This document shows positions 1 through 9,098 of a stretch of 64,000 nt of DNA, piece after piece (position 1 is the first letter of the stretch; each line of letters opens with the position of its first letter). The stretch is taken from assembly GCF_001905445.1 (NCBI RefSeq), contig NZ_LIVQ01000002.1, positions 682,001 through 746,000 on the forward strand, given 5' to 3'. The stretch is from Streptomyces sp. CB00455. GTDB lineage: Bacteria > Actinomycetota > Actinomycetes > Streptomycetales > Streptomycetaceae. Position numbers and translations under genes: made by a program. The notes beneath the pieces are model-generated. The model had not been told where the DNA came from. It saw only the letters and a list, made by a program, of their open reading frames with translations, and searched no databases.

Positions 1-21
1 GAGGAGGATCAGTGGGTTCAC
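1..21 (-). CDS. Start of a TadB/type II secretion F-like gene (cut by window edge)
   Basis: Only seven codons are inside the window (GTG, then N-P-L-I-L-L). The GTG at 21-19 overlaps the TGA stop of cpaF at 20-18, and the codons are hydrophobic. In Tad/Flp loci the gene after the CpaF/TadA ATPase is normally the inner-membrane platform protein TadB, so that is the likely identity. It is inferred from position and overlap; the protein itself cannot be examined here. Confidence 0.5.
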
Positions 22-1361
22 AGGGCGGTCCGGGTGATGCGTGCGGTGAGGGGGTCGTCCGGCGCGACCCCGAAGGCCTGCGGGACCGGCTGGTTGTTCA
101 TGTAGAGGCGGTCCGCGACGGGTCGGGGCAGCGGGTAGTGCTCGAAGTAGCCGTGCACCCGTCCGTCGGCGCCCATGGGCTGCGCCGCGAAGCGGCAGAC
201 CGTCGTGATCCGGAAGGGTTCGCGGCCGTGTGAGTCGAGGACGGAGATCTCGGTGATGCGGCGCGAGCCGTCGCCGAAGCGGGTGAGTTGCACGATGACG
301 TTCACGGCGCTGTTGATCTGGTCCTGGAGCGCCTCGAAGGGGATCTCCACCTCCGACATGGAGGCCAGGGTCTGCAGGCGCATGAGCGCGTCCGAGGAGC
401 TGTTGGCGTGCACGGTGGCCAGGGAGCCGTCGTGGCCGGTGGACATCGCCTGGAGCATGTCGAGCGTCTCCCCGCCGCGGACCTCGCCGACGATGATGCG
501 GTCGGGCCGCATGCGCAGGGAGTTGCGGACGAGGTCGCGGATGGTGATCTGCCCCTTGCCCTCGACGTTCGCCGGGCGCGACTCCAGCCGGATCACGTGG
601 GCCTGCTGGAGCTGGAGTTCGGCGGAGTCCTCGATGGTGATGATGCGCTCGCCCTCGGGGATCAGGCCGGAGAGGGCGTTGAGCAGGGTCGTCTTGCCGG
701 TGCCGGTCGCGCCCGAGACGATCAGGTTCATCTTCGCCGCCACCAGCCCGGACAGCAGCAGGAGCATCTGTTCGTCCAGCGAGCCGAGGGCGATCATCTC
801 GTGGAGGGTGAAGGCCCGCGGGAAGCGGCGGATGGTGAGGGTGGCGCCGGTCAGCGAGAGCGGCGGGATGATCACGTTGACGCGCTCGCCGCTGGGCAGC
901 CGCGCGTCGACCATCGGGTTGGCCTCGTCGACACGGCGGTTGACCGTGGAGACGATCCGCTCGATGGTCTGCATCAGCTGCTCGTGCGAGGCGAAGCGCA
1001 GCGGGAGCTGCTCCACGCGGCCCGAGCGCTCGACGAAGATCTGGTCGGGGCCGTTGACCATGATCTCGGAGATGGAGGGGTCCTCCAGGAGCGGTTCGAG
1101 CACGCCGAGGCCGAGGGCCTCGTCGACGACGCGGCGGATCAGCTGCGCGCGCTCGGCCGTGGACAGGACGGGCCCTTCACGGCTGATGATGTGGCCCAGC
1201 ACCCGCTCCAGGCGCGCCCGGCGCTCGGCGGGGGCGAGCGCGGACATCTCGGCGAGGTCGATCTCCTCCAGCAGCTTGGCGCGGTAGGAGGAGACCAGCC
1301 GGCCGTCCTCGCGCGGGCCGTGGCGGTCGTCGGGGGCGCTGACCCGGGAACGCAGGCTCAT
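18..1361 (-). CDS. cpaF: CpaF/TadA-family secretion ATPase
   Basis: Cytoplasmic hexameric ATPase expected to power assembly of Tad/Flp-type pili (type II/IV secretion superfamily). The 447 residues carry an N-terminal helical domain, a Walker A GATGTGKT at about 217-225, a Walker B region IIVGEVRGGE near 290-299 and the VHAN His box near 318-321, so all catalytic parts are present. Length is normal for the family. The ATG overlaps the stop of the upstream TadE-like gene by ATGA (1358-1361), and the stop overlaps the next GTG, so translation is coupled through the operon. Confidence 0.93.
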   Translation of the reverse strand: MSLRSRVSAPDDRHGPREDGRLVSSYRAKLLEEIDLAEMSALAPAERRARLERVLGHIISREGPVLSTAERAQLIRRVVDEALGLGVLEPLLEDPSISEIMVNGPDQIFVERSGRVEQLPLRFASHEQLMQTIERIVSTVNRRVDEANPMVDARLPSGERVNVIIPPLSLTGATLTIRRFPRAFTLHEMIALGSLDEQMLLLLSGLVAAKMNLIVSGATGTGKTTLLNALSGLIPEGERIITIEDSAELQLQQAHVIRLESRPANVEGKGQITIRDLVRNSLRMRPDRIIVGEVRGGETLDMLQAMSTGHDGSLATVHANSSSDALMRLQTLASMSEVEIPFEALQDQINSAVNVIVQLTRFGDGSRRITEISVLDSHGREPFRITTVCRFAAQPMGADGRVHGYFEHYPLPRPVADRLYMNNQPVPQAFGVAPDDPLTARITRTAL

Positions 1362-1726
1362 GGTCCGGTCACCTTCGGGTCGTCGTTGGGCATGACCGCC
1401 GTGGCCCTGGCGTCGGGGATGTCCAGGCCCGGCACGATGGAATTGACCTTGATCGTCGCGACCGCGGTGACGGCGTCGGAGGTCTTGGTCACCTCGACGT
1501 GCGCGCCGAGCCCGGCCCTGACGGCCGCCACGCCCGCCGCCTCCCCGCCGCTGCCGTGCCGGGCCTCCACGCGCGCCGCGGTACGGGCGGCGGTGTCGGC
1601 CTGCTCGTGGACGTACCCCACCCAGCCGAGCTGGATCCCGCAGAGCGCGACGAAGAGCAGGATGGGCACGAAGCCGATGTACTCGATGGCGACCTGGCCC
1701 CGGTCGGAGCGCATGCGTCCGTTCAC
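1358..1726 (-). CDS. TadE-like pseudopilin / pilus assembly protein
   Basis: 122-residue membrane-anchored protein of the TadE/TadG type. After a short basic N-terminus comes RGQVAIEYIGFVPILLFVAL, the typical Q-x-A-x-E entry into a single transmembrane helix that serves as prepilin-like signal and anchor. The rest is a small extracytoplasmic domain. The GTG at 1726 is preferred because GGAGGG lies about 6 nt upstream within the previous gene; an in-frame ATG at 1714 has no Shine-Dalgarno sequence. It follows the stop of the preceding TadE-like gene by one base and overlaps cpaF by 4 nt. Confidence 0.85.
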   Translation of the reverse strand: MNGRMRSDRGQVAIEYIGFVPILLFVALCGIQLGWVGYVHEQADTAARTAARVEARHGSGGEAAGVAAVRAGLGAHVEVTKTSDAVTAVATIKVNSIVPGLDIPDARATAVMPNDDPKVTGP

Positions 1727-1727
1727 C

Positions 1728-2096
1728 TCAGCCCTCCTGCCTCTCCATGGCCGCGCCGCCCGTGCCGTCGATCGCGCCGAACCCGAGCCCCGGGAACAGG
1801 ACGGGGATCTGCAGCGTCACCTTCGCCTTGTAGACGTCTCCCGCCCGGCCGCACTGCGTCTCCACGCCCCAGGCGCCGGAGATGTGCTCCCCCGCCGCCG
1901 CCTCGCAGGCGGCCTTCCCGTGCACGGCCCCCGCCCGCGCCGCCTCGTCCGCCGCGTTGCCCGCCAGTGAGAAGGCGTACCCGATCAGTACGCACTCCCA
2001 GACCGCCGCCACGAGCAGCAGGATCAGCGGCACCGTGCCGAGGAACTCGATCGCGACCTGGCCTCGGTCGTCGCCGCGGGCTCCGCGCGGGCGCAC
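1728..2096 (-). CDS. TadE-like pseudopilin / pilus assembly protein (second copy)
   Basis: Another 122-residue TadE-type protein. RGQVAIEFLGTVPLILLLVA forms the N-terminal anchor helix, and a short exported domain with three cysteines follows. It resembles its downstream neighbour in layout but differs in the exported part, as expected for a pair of minor pseudopilins. The GTG start at 2096 is 3 nt after the cpaE stop and uses a GGGAGGG sequence inside the end of cpaE. Confidence 0.85.
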   Translation of the reverse strand: MRPRGARGDDRGQVAIEFLGTVPLILLLVAAVWECVLIGYAFSLAGNAADEAARAGAVHGKAACEAAAGEHISGAWGVETQCGRAGDVYKAKVTLQIPVLFPGLGFGAIDGTGGAAMERQEG

Positions 2097-2099
2097 GTC

Positions 2100-3383
2100 T
2101 CAGCCCTCCCGGCCGCGGCGCAGGCGGGCCACCGGTCCGGGGGTGCGCACCGCAAGGGTGGCGCCGGATGCGGCGCCCCGGGGGGTCGAGGCGGCCGAGG
2201 GCGTGTCCGGAGCCGCGAGGAGACCCAGTTCGCCGGCCAGGGTCCACAGGGCCTGCTTCACCGTCGAGCGGTTGTCCAGGTCCTGGACCCGGCCCGCGTC
2301 CACCACAGCCTGGAGTTCCTTGAAGGCCGCCGGGACGGGGGTGCGGGTGGGGCGGGTCTTGGTGATCTTCGCGATGAGGGCGGGCTGTATCTCGGTGTGC
2401 CTGCTCCAGCGGTTGACGACCAGCGCGGTGTCCTCCGCCTTGCGCACCTGGAGCCGTTCCCACATCCGGACCGTGCGCTTCGCCGCCCGGACCGCGACCA
2501 CGTCCGGGGTGGTGACGAGCACCGCCACGTCCGCCGCCTCCACGACCGCGGCGTTCGCGCCCGTCAGCTGGCTGCCGCAGTCGATGACGACCAGCTCGTA
2601 GCGGCCGCGCAGGGCGGCGATGACGTGGCGGGCGGCCCGCTCGTCGACCTCCTCGCCCCGTTCGCCCTCGGCGGGGGCCAGGAGCAGCGCCAGGCCCGTG
2701 CGGTCGTCGTAGACCGCGTCCTGCAGGACCCGCGGCGAGATGTCCTGGATCCCCGCGAGGTCGGCGATGGAGCGCCGGAACTGCACGTCCAGGTAGGAGC
2801 CGACGTCGCCCGCCTGGAGGTCCATGTCCACCAGCGCGGTACGCAGGCCCGAGGCGGCCGCGGCCAGCGCGAACTGGACGGCCGCGAAGGTGGTTCCGAC
2901 GCCGCCCTTGGCACCGGTCACCGTGACCACCCGGCCGCCGGGCCCCGTGGGGGTCTCGGCCGCGCCGCGCCCCAGGTGGCGGCGTACGCCCACGGACCAC
3001 TGGGCGGCGGCCTGGACCCGTGCGGCGAGTTCCTCGTAGGTGAGCGGGAGGCCGATCAGGCCCCGGGCGCCCGAGTCCATCGCGGCGGAGAAGAGGGCCG
3101 GGCCCGCGTCGGAGGAGACCAGGACGACGCCGACCGCGGGGAAGCGCAGGGCCACTTCCCGGACGAGTTCCAGCGCGGGCGCCGGGCCGATCCGCTCGTG
3201 TACGAGGACGACCTCGGGCAGTTCGTCGACGGACTCCGCGGCGAGGCGGGCCAGGGTGTCCAGGAGGGTGGTGGAGTCGGGGACCGGGGGGGCCGGCTCG
3301 GAGGCGGGCAGCTGGCTCAGCAGCGTCACGATGACGCGCGCGGCGTCCGGGTCGCCGACCGCGGGGAGGATTCGGGTGGTCAT
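2100..3383 (-). CDS. cpaE: CpaE-like ParA/MinD-family ATPase of the pilus locus
   Basis: 427-residue protein with two parts. Residues 1 to about 130 look like a degenerate receiver-type domain. From about 150 there is a MinD/ParA-type ATPase domain beginning VTVTGAKGGVGTT (157-165). This deviant Walker A keeps the signature lysine of KGG but has Thr where GKT is usual. Family knowledge: CpaE proteins position Tad machinery at the cell surface or poles. It sits between cpaB (7 nt upstream) and the TadE pair (3 nt downstream). Catalytic activity is uncertain because of the GTT variant. Confidence 0.88.
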   Translation of the reverse strand: MTTRILPAVGDPDAARVIVTLLSQLPASEPAPPVPDSTTLLDTLARLAAESVDELPEVVLVHERIGPAPALELVREVALRFPAVGVVLVSSDAGPALFSAAMDSGARGLIGLPLTYEELAARVQAAAQWSVGVRRHLGRGAAETPTGPGGRVVTVTGAKGGVGTTFAAVQFALAAAASGLRTALVDMDLQAGDVGSYLDVQFRRSIADLAGIQDISPRVLQDAVYDDRTGLALLLAPAEGERGEEVDERAARHVIAALRGRYELVVIDCGSQLTGANAAVVEAADVAVLVTTPDVVAVRAAKRTVRMWERLQVRKAEDTALVVNRWSRHTEIQPALIAKITKTRPTRTPVPAAFKELQAVVDAGRVQDLDNRSTVKQALWTLAGELGLLAAPDTPSAASTPRGAASGATLAVRTPGPVARLRRGREG

Positions 3384-3390
3384 CCGGGCC

Positions 3391-4092
3391 TCACTTGTCC
3401 CCGTCGAGGGTGTACGTGCGGTCGCTCGCGCTGGGCGCCGAGTCGGTGCCGGGGGCGACCAGGGCCAGGCGTACGTGCTCCGCGAAGGATTCGGCGTAGG
3501 CGACGCGCTGGGTGTCCTTGGTGTTCAGGGCGAAGGTGATCGGGACGGCCTCGGCGGGTCCCTTGCGGTCGCTGTCCTTCTCCAGGGCGGTGAGCTTGCC
3601 GACGCCCAGGACCCGGGCGTTGGCGACGATGATCACCGAGCGGGCCGGGTCGGTGTCCTTGGCGCCCTTGAAGGTGGCGATGATGTTGACCTTGGCGCCC
3701 GAGGTGATCTTGCCCGCCACGCCCGTCGCCGCGTCGATCATGATGGCGATCTCCTGCTCACCGGGCTGGAGCTGCGGCCGGTCGACGAACATGTCCGTCT
3801 GGAGCAGCGAGCCCTTCTTCAGGGTGGTGAGCGCGATCTTGTCCTTGAGCGCGCCGAGGTCGGTGACGGCGGTCTGCGACAGCCACCGCCGCGGGACGGT
3901 GACCTCCTCGAACTGCCCGCCCGACAGCGGGCTGTACGGAGCTATGTCGCCCTTGGCCCGGTAGGCGACGACCTCGGACCCGACCTTGGAGTTGACGTCG
4001 CCGATCACCACGAGGACTCCCGCGAAGGCCCCCAGGGCGCACAGGACCGACAGGAGCAGCAGAATGACGCCGCGGCGCTGGCGTGAGTTCAT
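3391..4092 (-). CDS. cpaB: CpaB/RcpC-like SAF-domain pilus assembly protein
   Basis: 233 residues with an N-terminal transmembrane helix (about 9-31) followed by an extracytoplasmic SAF-type domain (about 45-110) and the conserved-looking stretch from QEIAIMIDAATGVAG on. CpaB/RcpC proteins are periplasmic or peptidoglycan-facing parts of the Tad machine. The ATG at 4092 is 48 nt after the upstream hypothetical gene and 7 nt before cpaE, which fits one operon. Confidence 0.85.
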   Translation of the reverse strand: MNSRQRRGVILLLLSVLCALGAFAGVLVVIGDVNSKVGSEVVAYRAKGDIAPYSPLSGGQFEEVTVPRRWLSQTAVTDLGALKDKIALTTLKKGSLLQTDMFVDRPQLQPGEQEIAIMIDAATGVAGKITSGAKVNIIATFKGAKDTDPARSVIIVANARVLGVGKLTALEKDSDRKGPAEAVPITFALNTKDTQRVAYAESFAEHVRLALVAPGTDSAPSASDRTYTLDGDK

Positions 4093-4140
4093 AGGCCGTA
4101 CTACCTCGCCGTTCTTCGTTCGTTCGTGGTGTCGGGTCGG

Positions 4141-5037
4141 TCAGGGTCCAAAGCGGGCGGTACTCGCCGGTGCGGTGGCCGGCGGCGGTGCGGCGAGCGG
4201 GGCGGCGAGCGGCGCGGCGCAGAAGCCGCAGCGGTCGCCGATGAGTTCGAACCCGCACCAGCGGCACTCCTCGCGGCGGACCGAGGCGACCAGCTGGTAG
4301 AGGACGGAGGGGTCCGGGATCCCGGCGGCGAACTCCACCAGCTTCGCGGTGCCCCACCAGCCGGGCGAGCCGGCCGGCAGCGGGTTCTCCATGATCCCCT
4401 GCACCTGCCAGGCGGGGGCGAGTTCGGCCGCGACCCACTCGGAGGCGAGCTGGCCCCGGGCGAAGGTGAGGTGCGTGGCGAAGGCGGGCCCCGGGGGCAG
4501 TGCACCGGGACCGTGGGCTCCGGACCCGCCGCCGAGCCGGGCCAGGTGCGGCGTGGGGTGGGCGAGGACGGCGAACTGCGCGTTCGGGGACCAGGACCTG
4601 GCGTGCGCCTTGAGTCCGACCGGGACCCGGTCGAGTCTGGCGACCGAGCCCAGCAGGGCGCCGGCGTAGATGTAGTGGGACAGCAGCCGGGCGGCGGAGG
4701 CGATGACCCCGGGGCTGAAGTCGCAGACGCTCAGCTGGCGGAGCTGACGCACCAGCAGGGCGGTTGCCAGGGGCGGCAGATCGATTCCGAGGAGCGCGAT
4801 CCGGTCGGTTTCCAGGATGGCGCGCACGGTGTGCAGCCGCTGGACGGTGGTGGGGGGCAGCCAGTTCGGCACGATGGCCACGAGGTGACCGTGGCGCTCC
4901 AGCAGGGCGCTGGTCTCGGCGAGCGCGCCCTCCAGGTCGAGCTGGTCGGGCGGGTGGAGCACGGCGGCGCCGGGCGTGTGCCGGTCGGGGGCCGGAAGCA
5001 CCAGATCGGTGCTGGTGACGGCAATGGCGGTCGGCAC
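4141..5037 (-). CDS. Uncharacterised protein with C-terminal paired CxxC, first gene of the pilus operon
   Basis: About 299 residues and no domain I can name. The body is largely helical, soluble and rich in Leu and Pro. The C-terminus carries two CxxC pairs (ECRWCGF and RCGFC) that look like a small zinc knuckle, followed by an Ala/Pro-rich tail. The GTG at 5037 is chosen because AGGGGG at 5049-5044 stands 6 nt upstream; the ATG at 5043 would abut that sequence directly. It precedes cpaB by 48 nt on the same strand, so a role in the pilus operon is inferred from position only. Confidence 0.75.
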   Translation of the reverse strand: MPTAIAVTSTDLVLPAPDRHTPGAAVLHPPDQLDLEGALAETSALLERHGHLVAIVPNWLPPTTVQRLHTVRAILETDRIALLGIDLPPLATALLVRQLRQLSVCDFSPGVIASAARLLSHYIYAGALLGSVARLDRVPVGLKAHARSWSPNAQFAVLAHPTPHLARLGGGSGAHGPGALPPGPAFATHLTFARGQLASEWVAAELAPAWQVQGIMENPLPAGSPGWWGTAKLVEFAAGIPDPSVLYQLVASVRREECRWCGFELIGDRCGFCAAPLAAPLAAPPPATAPASTARFGP

Positions 5038-5278
5038 GCGCATCCCCCTGTTCACCCCGTACGCCCGAAACTGTCGCGTGGTCGTCACCGGCGCGCACGC
5101 ACTGCGCGACCGCGAACGATCGGCAAGCTTCCCCCTTGCCCCAGCACCATATCCGCGACCCCCGTGACAGGGCAGGGCCTTGGGAATTCCCGTGCTGGCG
5201 GCACGGGTCACAGGTGGCGGGAAATGCGGACAACAGGGATGGCGCGGAGGGCCATTTCCAGCCACCTTGTGAAGACCC

Positions 5279-5307
5279 TTGACACGGGGATTGGTCTGGA
5301 CCAACTT
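5279..5307 (+). promoter_or_regulatory. Chitinase promoter with DasR-type operator (dre)
   Basis: A TTGACA -35 box (5279-5284) is followed 17 nt later by a weak -10 (CAACTT, 5302-5307). Spacer and -10 are covered by the near-perfect inverted repeat ATTGGTCTGGACCAAC (5290-5305), which matches the known DasR site pattern TGGTCTAGACCA. DasR is the GntR repressor that releases chitinase genes when aminosugar phosphates accumulate. The operator identification is by pattern recall. Confidence 0.85.
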
Positions 5308-5387
5308 GGCTCCGCCAGGCTTTTCCCGGGGCGCCCCCACCCGCCCCTGCCTCCCCTCGTTCCCTTCCTCCCCCCACCGGAGCCCAC

Positions 5388-7082
5388 GTGAACCGCATAC
5401 GCTCCCTCGCCTTCCCGGTCGCCGCCGCCCTCGCGGCGGGCGCCCTGACCACGCTCACCACCGGCACCGCACAGGCCGCGGACGTCAACGTCGTCCGCAA
5501 CGGCGGCTTCGAGTCCGCACTCGCCAACTGGTCCTGTTCCGGCGGGAGCGGCGCCGCCGTCTCCTCGCCGGTCTTCGCCGGGGCCGGCGCCCTCAAGGCC
5601 ACCCCGGCCGGTTCCGACAACGCCCGGTGCAGCCAGACCGTCACGGTCAAGCCGAACTCGGCCTACACGCTGAGCACGCAGGTCCAGGGCAGCTACGTGT
5701 ACCTCGGCGCGACCGGGACCGGCACCCAGGACGTCTCCACCTGGACCCCTGGCTCGGGCGGCGGCTGGCAGAAACTGTCCACCACCTTCACCACCGGCCC
5801 CTCCACCACCCAGGTCACCGTCTACACCCACGGCTGGTACGGACAGCCCGGCTACGTCGTCGACGAGTTCAGCGTCTTCGGCCCGGACGGCGGGGGCGGC
5901 ACCGACCCCGGCCCGAGCGTCCCCGGCGCCCCGGCCGGGACCGCCGTTTCCGGCCAGAGCGCGAACGCGCTGACCCTTTCGTGGAACCCGGTCCCGGGCG
6001 CCACCGGCTACCACGTCCACCAGGACGGTGTGCGCGTCCAGAGCGTCACCGGGGCCTCCGCCCAGGTCTCCGGGCTCGCCCCCTCGACCTCGTACTCCTT
6101 CCAGGTGAGCGCCTACAACGCGGCGGGCGAGGGCCCCAAGTCCGCCCCGGTGAGCGGCACCACGACGGGCGGCGGCAACCCGAACCCGAACCCCTCGGTG
6201 CCCAGGCACGCGCTGACCGGCTACTGGCAGAACTTCAACAACGGCGCGACCGTCCAGAAGATCTCCGACGTCTCCGCCCAGTACGACATCGTCGCCGTCT
6301 CCTTCGCCGACGCCACGACCACGCCCGGCGCCATCGCCTTCACCCTCGACTCGGCGGGTCTCGGCGGCTACACCGTGGCCCAGTTCAAGGCGGACATCGC
6401 CGCGAAGAAGGCGGCCGGCAAGTCGGTCGTCCTCTCCGTCGGGGGCGAGAAGGGCACCATCTCGGTCAACGACTCCGCCTCCGCGAACAACCTCGCCGGC
6501 TCCGCGTACGCGCTGATGCAGGAGTACGGATTCTCCGGCATCGACATCGACCTGGAGAACGGCCTCAACCCGACGTACATGACGCAGGCGCTGCGCTCGC
6601 TCTCCGCGAAGGCGGGCCCCTCGCTCGTCATCACCATGGCCCCGCAGACCATCGACATGCAGTCCCCCCAGGGCGGCTACTTCAAGACTGCCCTCAACAT
6701 CAAGGACATCCTCACCGTCGTCAACATGCAGTACTACAACAGCGGCTCGATGAACGGCTGCGACGGCAAGGTCTACTCCCAGGGTTCGGTGGACTTCCTC
6801 ACCGCGCTGGCCTGCATCCAGCTGGAGGGCGGGCTCGACCCCTCGCAGGTGGGCATCGGAGTCCCGGCCTCCCCGAGCGGAGCGGGCAGCGGCTACGTCT
6901 CCCCGGCCGTCGTCAACAACGCCCTGGACTGCCTGACCCGGGGCACCGGCTGCGGCTCCTTCAAGCCGTCCAGGACCTACCCCGGCCTGCGCGGCGCGAT
7001 GACGTGGTCGACCAACTGGGACGCCAAGGCGGGTAACGCCTGGTCCAACGCGGTGGGTCCCAAGGTCCACGGCCTCCCGTAG
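5388..7082 (+). CDS. Secreted GH18 chitinase with carbohydrate-binding and Fn3 domains
   Basis: 564-residue exported endochitinase expected to hydrolyse beta-1,4-linked N-acetylglucosamine polymers outside the cell. A signal peptide ends near residue 30 (GTAQA). A beta-sandwich carbohydrate-binding module follows (about 33-165), then a Gly/Pro linker, a fibronectin III domain (about 183-265), a second linker and a GH18 catalytic domain (about 280-560). The catalytic motif near 382-389 reads S-G-I-D-I-D-L-E. The acid Glu and the two nearest Asp are present, but the first Asp of the usual DGxDxDxE is Ser. It is monocistronic behind a DasR-type operator. Confidence 0.95.
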   Translation: MNRIRSLAFPVAAALAAGALTTLTTGTAQAADVNVVRNGGFESALANWSCSGGSGAAVSSPVFAGAGALKATPAGSDNARCSQTVTVKPNSAYTLSTQVQGSYVYLGATGTGTQDVSTWTPGSGGGWQKLSTTFTTGPSTTQVTVYTHGWYGQPGYVVDEFSVFGPDGGGGTDPGPSVPGAPAGTAVSGQSANALTLSWNPVPGATGYHVHQDGVRVQSVTGASAQVSGLAPSTSYSFQVSAYNAAGEGPKSAPVSGTTTGGGNPNPNPSVPRHALTGYWQNFNNGATVQKISDVSAQYDIVAVSFADATTTPGAIAFTLDSAGLGGYTVAQFKADIAAKKAAGKSVVLSVGGEKGTISVNDSASANNLAGSAYALMQEYGFSGIDIDLENGLNPTYMTQALRSLSAKAGPSLVITMAPQTIDMQSPQGGYFKTALNIKDILTVVNMQYYNSGSMNGCDGKVYSQGSVDFLTALACIQLEGGLDPSQVGIGVPASPSGAGSGYVSPAVVNNALDCLTRGTGCGSFKPSRTYPGLRGAMTWSTNWDAKAGNAWSNAVGPKVHGLP

Positions 7083-7207
7083 GCGGTAGGTGTGGGGGTG
7101 GCCGGTTTCGAGCTCGACGGCCTACGAGGTTCTTGACCGGGACATGCCACGAGAGCACGCTGTGCGCGTCCGCACGGCTACCCCCACACTCCCACCCAGG
7201 AGAACGC

Positions 7208-8542
7208 ATGCGGCTCCACACCCGCCGGAGGGCCGCCGTCACGGCGGCCCTGCTGGCGCTCGCGCTCGGCGCGCCCGCCTACGGCATGAGCGCGACGGCC
7301 TCACCACCACCCACCCCGTCGACCGCCACCCAGGACGAGGCCATCGTCCAGTACGAGATCCAGGGCCCCTCCAGCGCGGCGGAGCGCACGGCGCTGCTGC
7401 GCACCGGCGTCTCGGTCGACGAGGTCGACGCCCGGTCGGTCGTGGTCAGCGCCGACACCATGCAGGCCGGCAAGCTGCGCGCGCTCGGCTACGAACTGAC
7501 CCCCCTGCCCGGCCCCCCGGACCGCTCCCTGCCCGGGATCGCGGCCGGCACCCAGGACTTCCCCTCGGCGGACGCGAAGTACCACAACTACGCCGAGGCG
7601 ACCGCGGAGATCGACCAGCGCATCGCCCAGTACCCCGGGATCATGAGCAAGCAGGTCATCGGAAAGTCCTACCAGGGCCGCGACCTCTTCGCTATCAAGA
7701 TCAGCGACAACGTGGCCACCGACGAGGCCGAGCCCGAGGTGCTCTTCACCGCGCACCAGCACGCCCGCGAGCACCTGACCGTGGAGATGGCGCTGTACCT
7801 GCTCAACGAGCTGGGCTCCAAGTACGGAACCGAGTCCCGGATCACCAACGCGGTCAACAGCCGGGAGATCTGGATCGTCCCGGACCTCAACCCGGACGGC
7901 GGCGAGTACGACATCGCCACCGGCTCCTACCGCTCCTGGCGCAAGAACCGCCAGCCCAACTCGAACTCCTCGTACGTCGGTACCGACCTGAACCGCAACT
8001 GGGACTACAAGTGGGGCTGCTGCGGCGGCTCCAGCAGCAGCAAGAGCTCCGAGACCTACCGCGGCCCGTCCGCGGCCTCGGCGCCCGAGGTGAAGGTGGT
8101 CTCCGACTTCGTGCGCAGCCGGGTGGTCGGCGGCAAGCAGCAGATCAAGGCCGCGATCGACTTCCACACCTACAGCCAGCTGGTCCTGTGGCCGTTCGGC
8201 TGGACGTACAACGACACCGCTCCCGGCATGACCGCGGACGACCTCGCCGCCTACAAGAAGATCGGCACCAGCATGGCGGCGAGCAACGGCTACACCCCGG
8301 AGCAGTCGAGCGACCTGTACATCACCGACGGGACGATCGACGACTGGCTGTGGGGCAGCCAGAAGGTCTTCGCCTACACCTTCGAGATGTACCCGTCGAG
8401 CGCGGGCGCGGGCGGCTTCTACCCGCCCGACGAGGTGATCGACCGCGAGACGTCCCGCAACAAGGAGGCCGTGCTCCAGCTGCTGGAGAACGCGGACTGC
8501 ATGTACCGCTCGATCGGCAAGGAGGCGCAGTACTGCGCCTGA
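7208..8542 (+). CDS. Secreted M14-family zinc carboxypeptidase
   Basis: 444-residue exported metallocarboxypeptidase that should remove C-terminal residues from extracellular peptides. The signal peptide ends near residue 25. A propeptide of about 90 residues follows (to the SLPGIA region), then the M14 catalytic domain. Zinc ligands are visible as H185-A-R-E188 and H320 in DFHTYS, with catalytic E393 in [17 protein letters not shown] carries the substrate-binding Arg/Asn element. The ATG at 7208 has AGGAGA upstream. It resembles carboxypeptidase T/SG-type enzymes of Streptomyces. Confidence 0.93.
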   Translation: MRLHTRRRAAVTAALLALALGAPAYGMSATASPPPTPSTATQDEAIVQYEIQGPSSAAERTALLRTGVSVDEVDARSVVVSADTMQAGKLRALGYELTPLPGPPDRSLPGIAAGTQDFPSADAKYHNYAEATAEIDQRIAQYPGIMSKQVIGKSYQGRDLFAIKISDNVATDEAEPEVLFTAHQHAREHLTVEMALYLLNELGSKYGTESRITNAVNSREIWIVPDLNPDGGEYDIATGSYRSWRKNRQPNSNSSYVGTDLNRNWDYKWGCCGGSSSSKSSETYRGPSAASAPEVKVVSDFVRSRVVGGKQQIKAAIDFHTYSQLVLWPFGWTYNDTAPGMTADDLAAYKKIGTSMAASNGYTPEQSSDLYITDGTIDDWLWGSQKVFAYTFEMYPSSAGAGGFYPPDEVIDRETSRNKEAVLQLLENADCMYRSIGKEAQYCA

Positions 8543-8564
8543 TGCCCGCACCGCCCGCGTGACC

Positions 8565-8593
8565 GGGGCGCCCCACCGCCAGGGGGGCGCCCC
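8565..8593. terminator. Hairpin between the M14 peptidase and ridA
   Basis: GGGGCGCCCC at 8565-8574 recurs at 8584-8593. Each copy is its own reverse complement, so they pair into a perfect 10-bp GC stem with a 9-nt loop. It lies 22 nt after the peptidase stop and next to the 17-bp repeat array. No T tract follows. It probably acts as a terminator for the convergent genes. Confidence 0.6.
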
Positions 8594-8690
8594 TTCGGCG
8601 GATCAGCCTCTTGGGCAGGTCAACCCCTTCGACGGGGCAGCCCCTTTGACGGATCAGCCTCTTGGGCGGGTCAGCCCCTTCGGCGGGTCA
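8589..8690. repeat. Six tandem 17-bp imperfect repeats at the 3' end of ridA
   Basis: Units begin at 8589, 8606, 8623, 8640, 8657 and 8674. The typical unit is GCCCCTTCGGCGGATCA, alternating with GCCTCTTGGGCAGGTCA. Units 1-2 and 4-5 form two nearly identical 34-bp dimers. The last three bases of unit 6 (TCA, 8688-8690) are the ridA stop codon on the minus strand, so the array grows outward from the gene end. It sits between two convergent genes. Confidence 0.9.
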
Positions 8691-9098
8691 GCCCAGGACC
8701 GCCAGCGCGTCGATCTCGATGAGCAGCCCGGCCGGCAGGCCGACGTAGACGGTGGTCCGGGCGGCGGGGGCCTCCTTCAGCCCCTGCTCGGCGAAGTAGC
8801 CGTCGTAGAGGGCGTTCATCTCCGCGAAGTGCCCGGTGTCCGTGAGGTAGACACGGATCATCACCACGTCGTCCCAGCTCGCGCCGCCCGCCTCCAGCAC
8901 GGAGCGGACGTTCTCCAGCGTCCGCAGGGTCTGCTCGCGCAGCGTCGGCCCGGCCGGCGTCGGCGGCTGCCCTTCCACGTGCGGCAGGAAGCCCACCTGG
9001 CCCGCGACCTGGAGGATGTTCCCCTTGCGCACCCCGTGCGAGAACCTCGCGGGCGGAACGGCGTGGGTGTCGGGGACGACGGCGGTCTTCTCGGTCAT
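8688..9098 (-). CDS. RidA/YjgF-family imine/enamine deaminase
   Basis: 136-residue protein of the RidA family, small trimeric enzymes that hydrolyse reactive 2-imino acids released by PLP-dependent deaminases. It shows the family core ILQVAGQVGF and an RVYLTD segment; the conserved Arg expected to bind carboxylate appears in ARTTVYVGLPAGLLIEIDA. The ATG at 9098 has AAGGAC upstream and overlaps the stop of the iclR-type gene by ATGA. Opposite lies a PLP enzyme that would generate imines, so the context strongly supports a detoxifying role in D-amino-acid breakdown. Confidence 0.9.
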   Translation of the reverse strand: MTEKTAVVPDTHAVPPARFSHGVRKGNILQVAGQVGFLPHVEGQPPTPAGPTLREQTLRTLENVRSVLEAGGASWDDVVMIRVYLTDTGHFAEMNALYDGYFAEQGLKEAPAARTTVYVGLPAGLLIEIDALAVLG

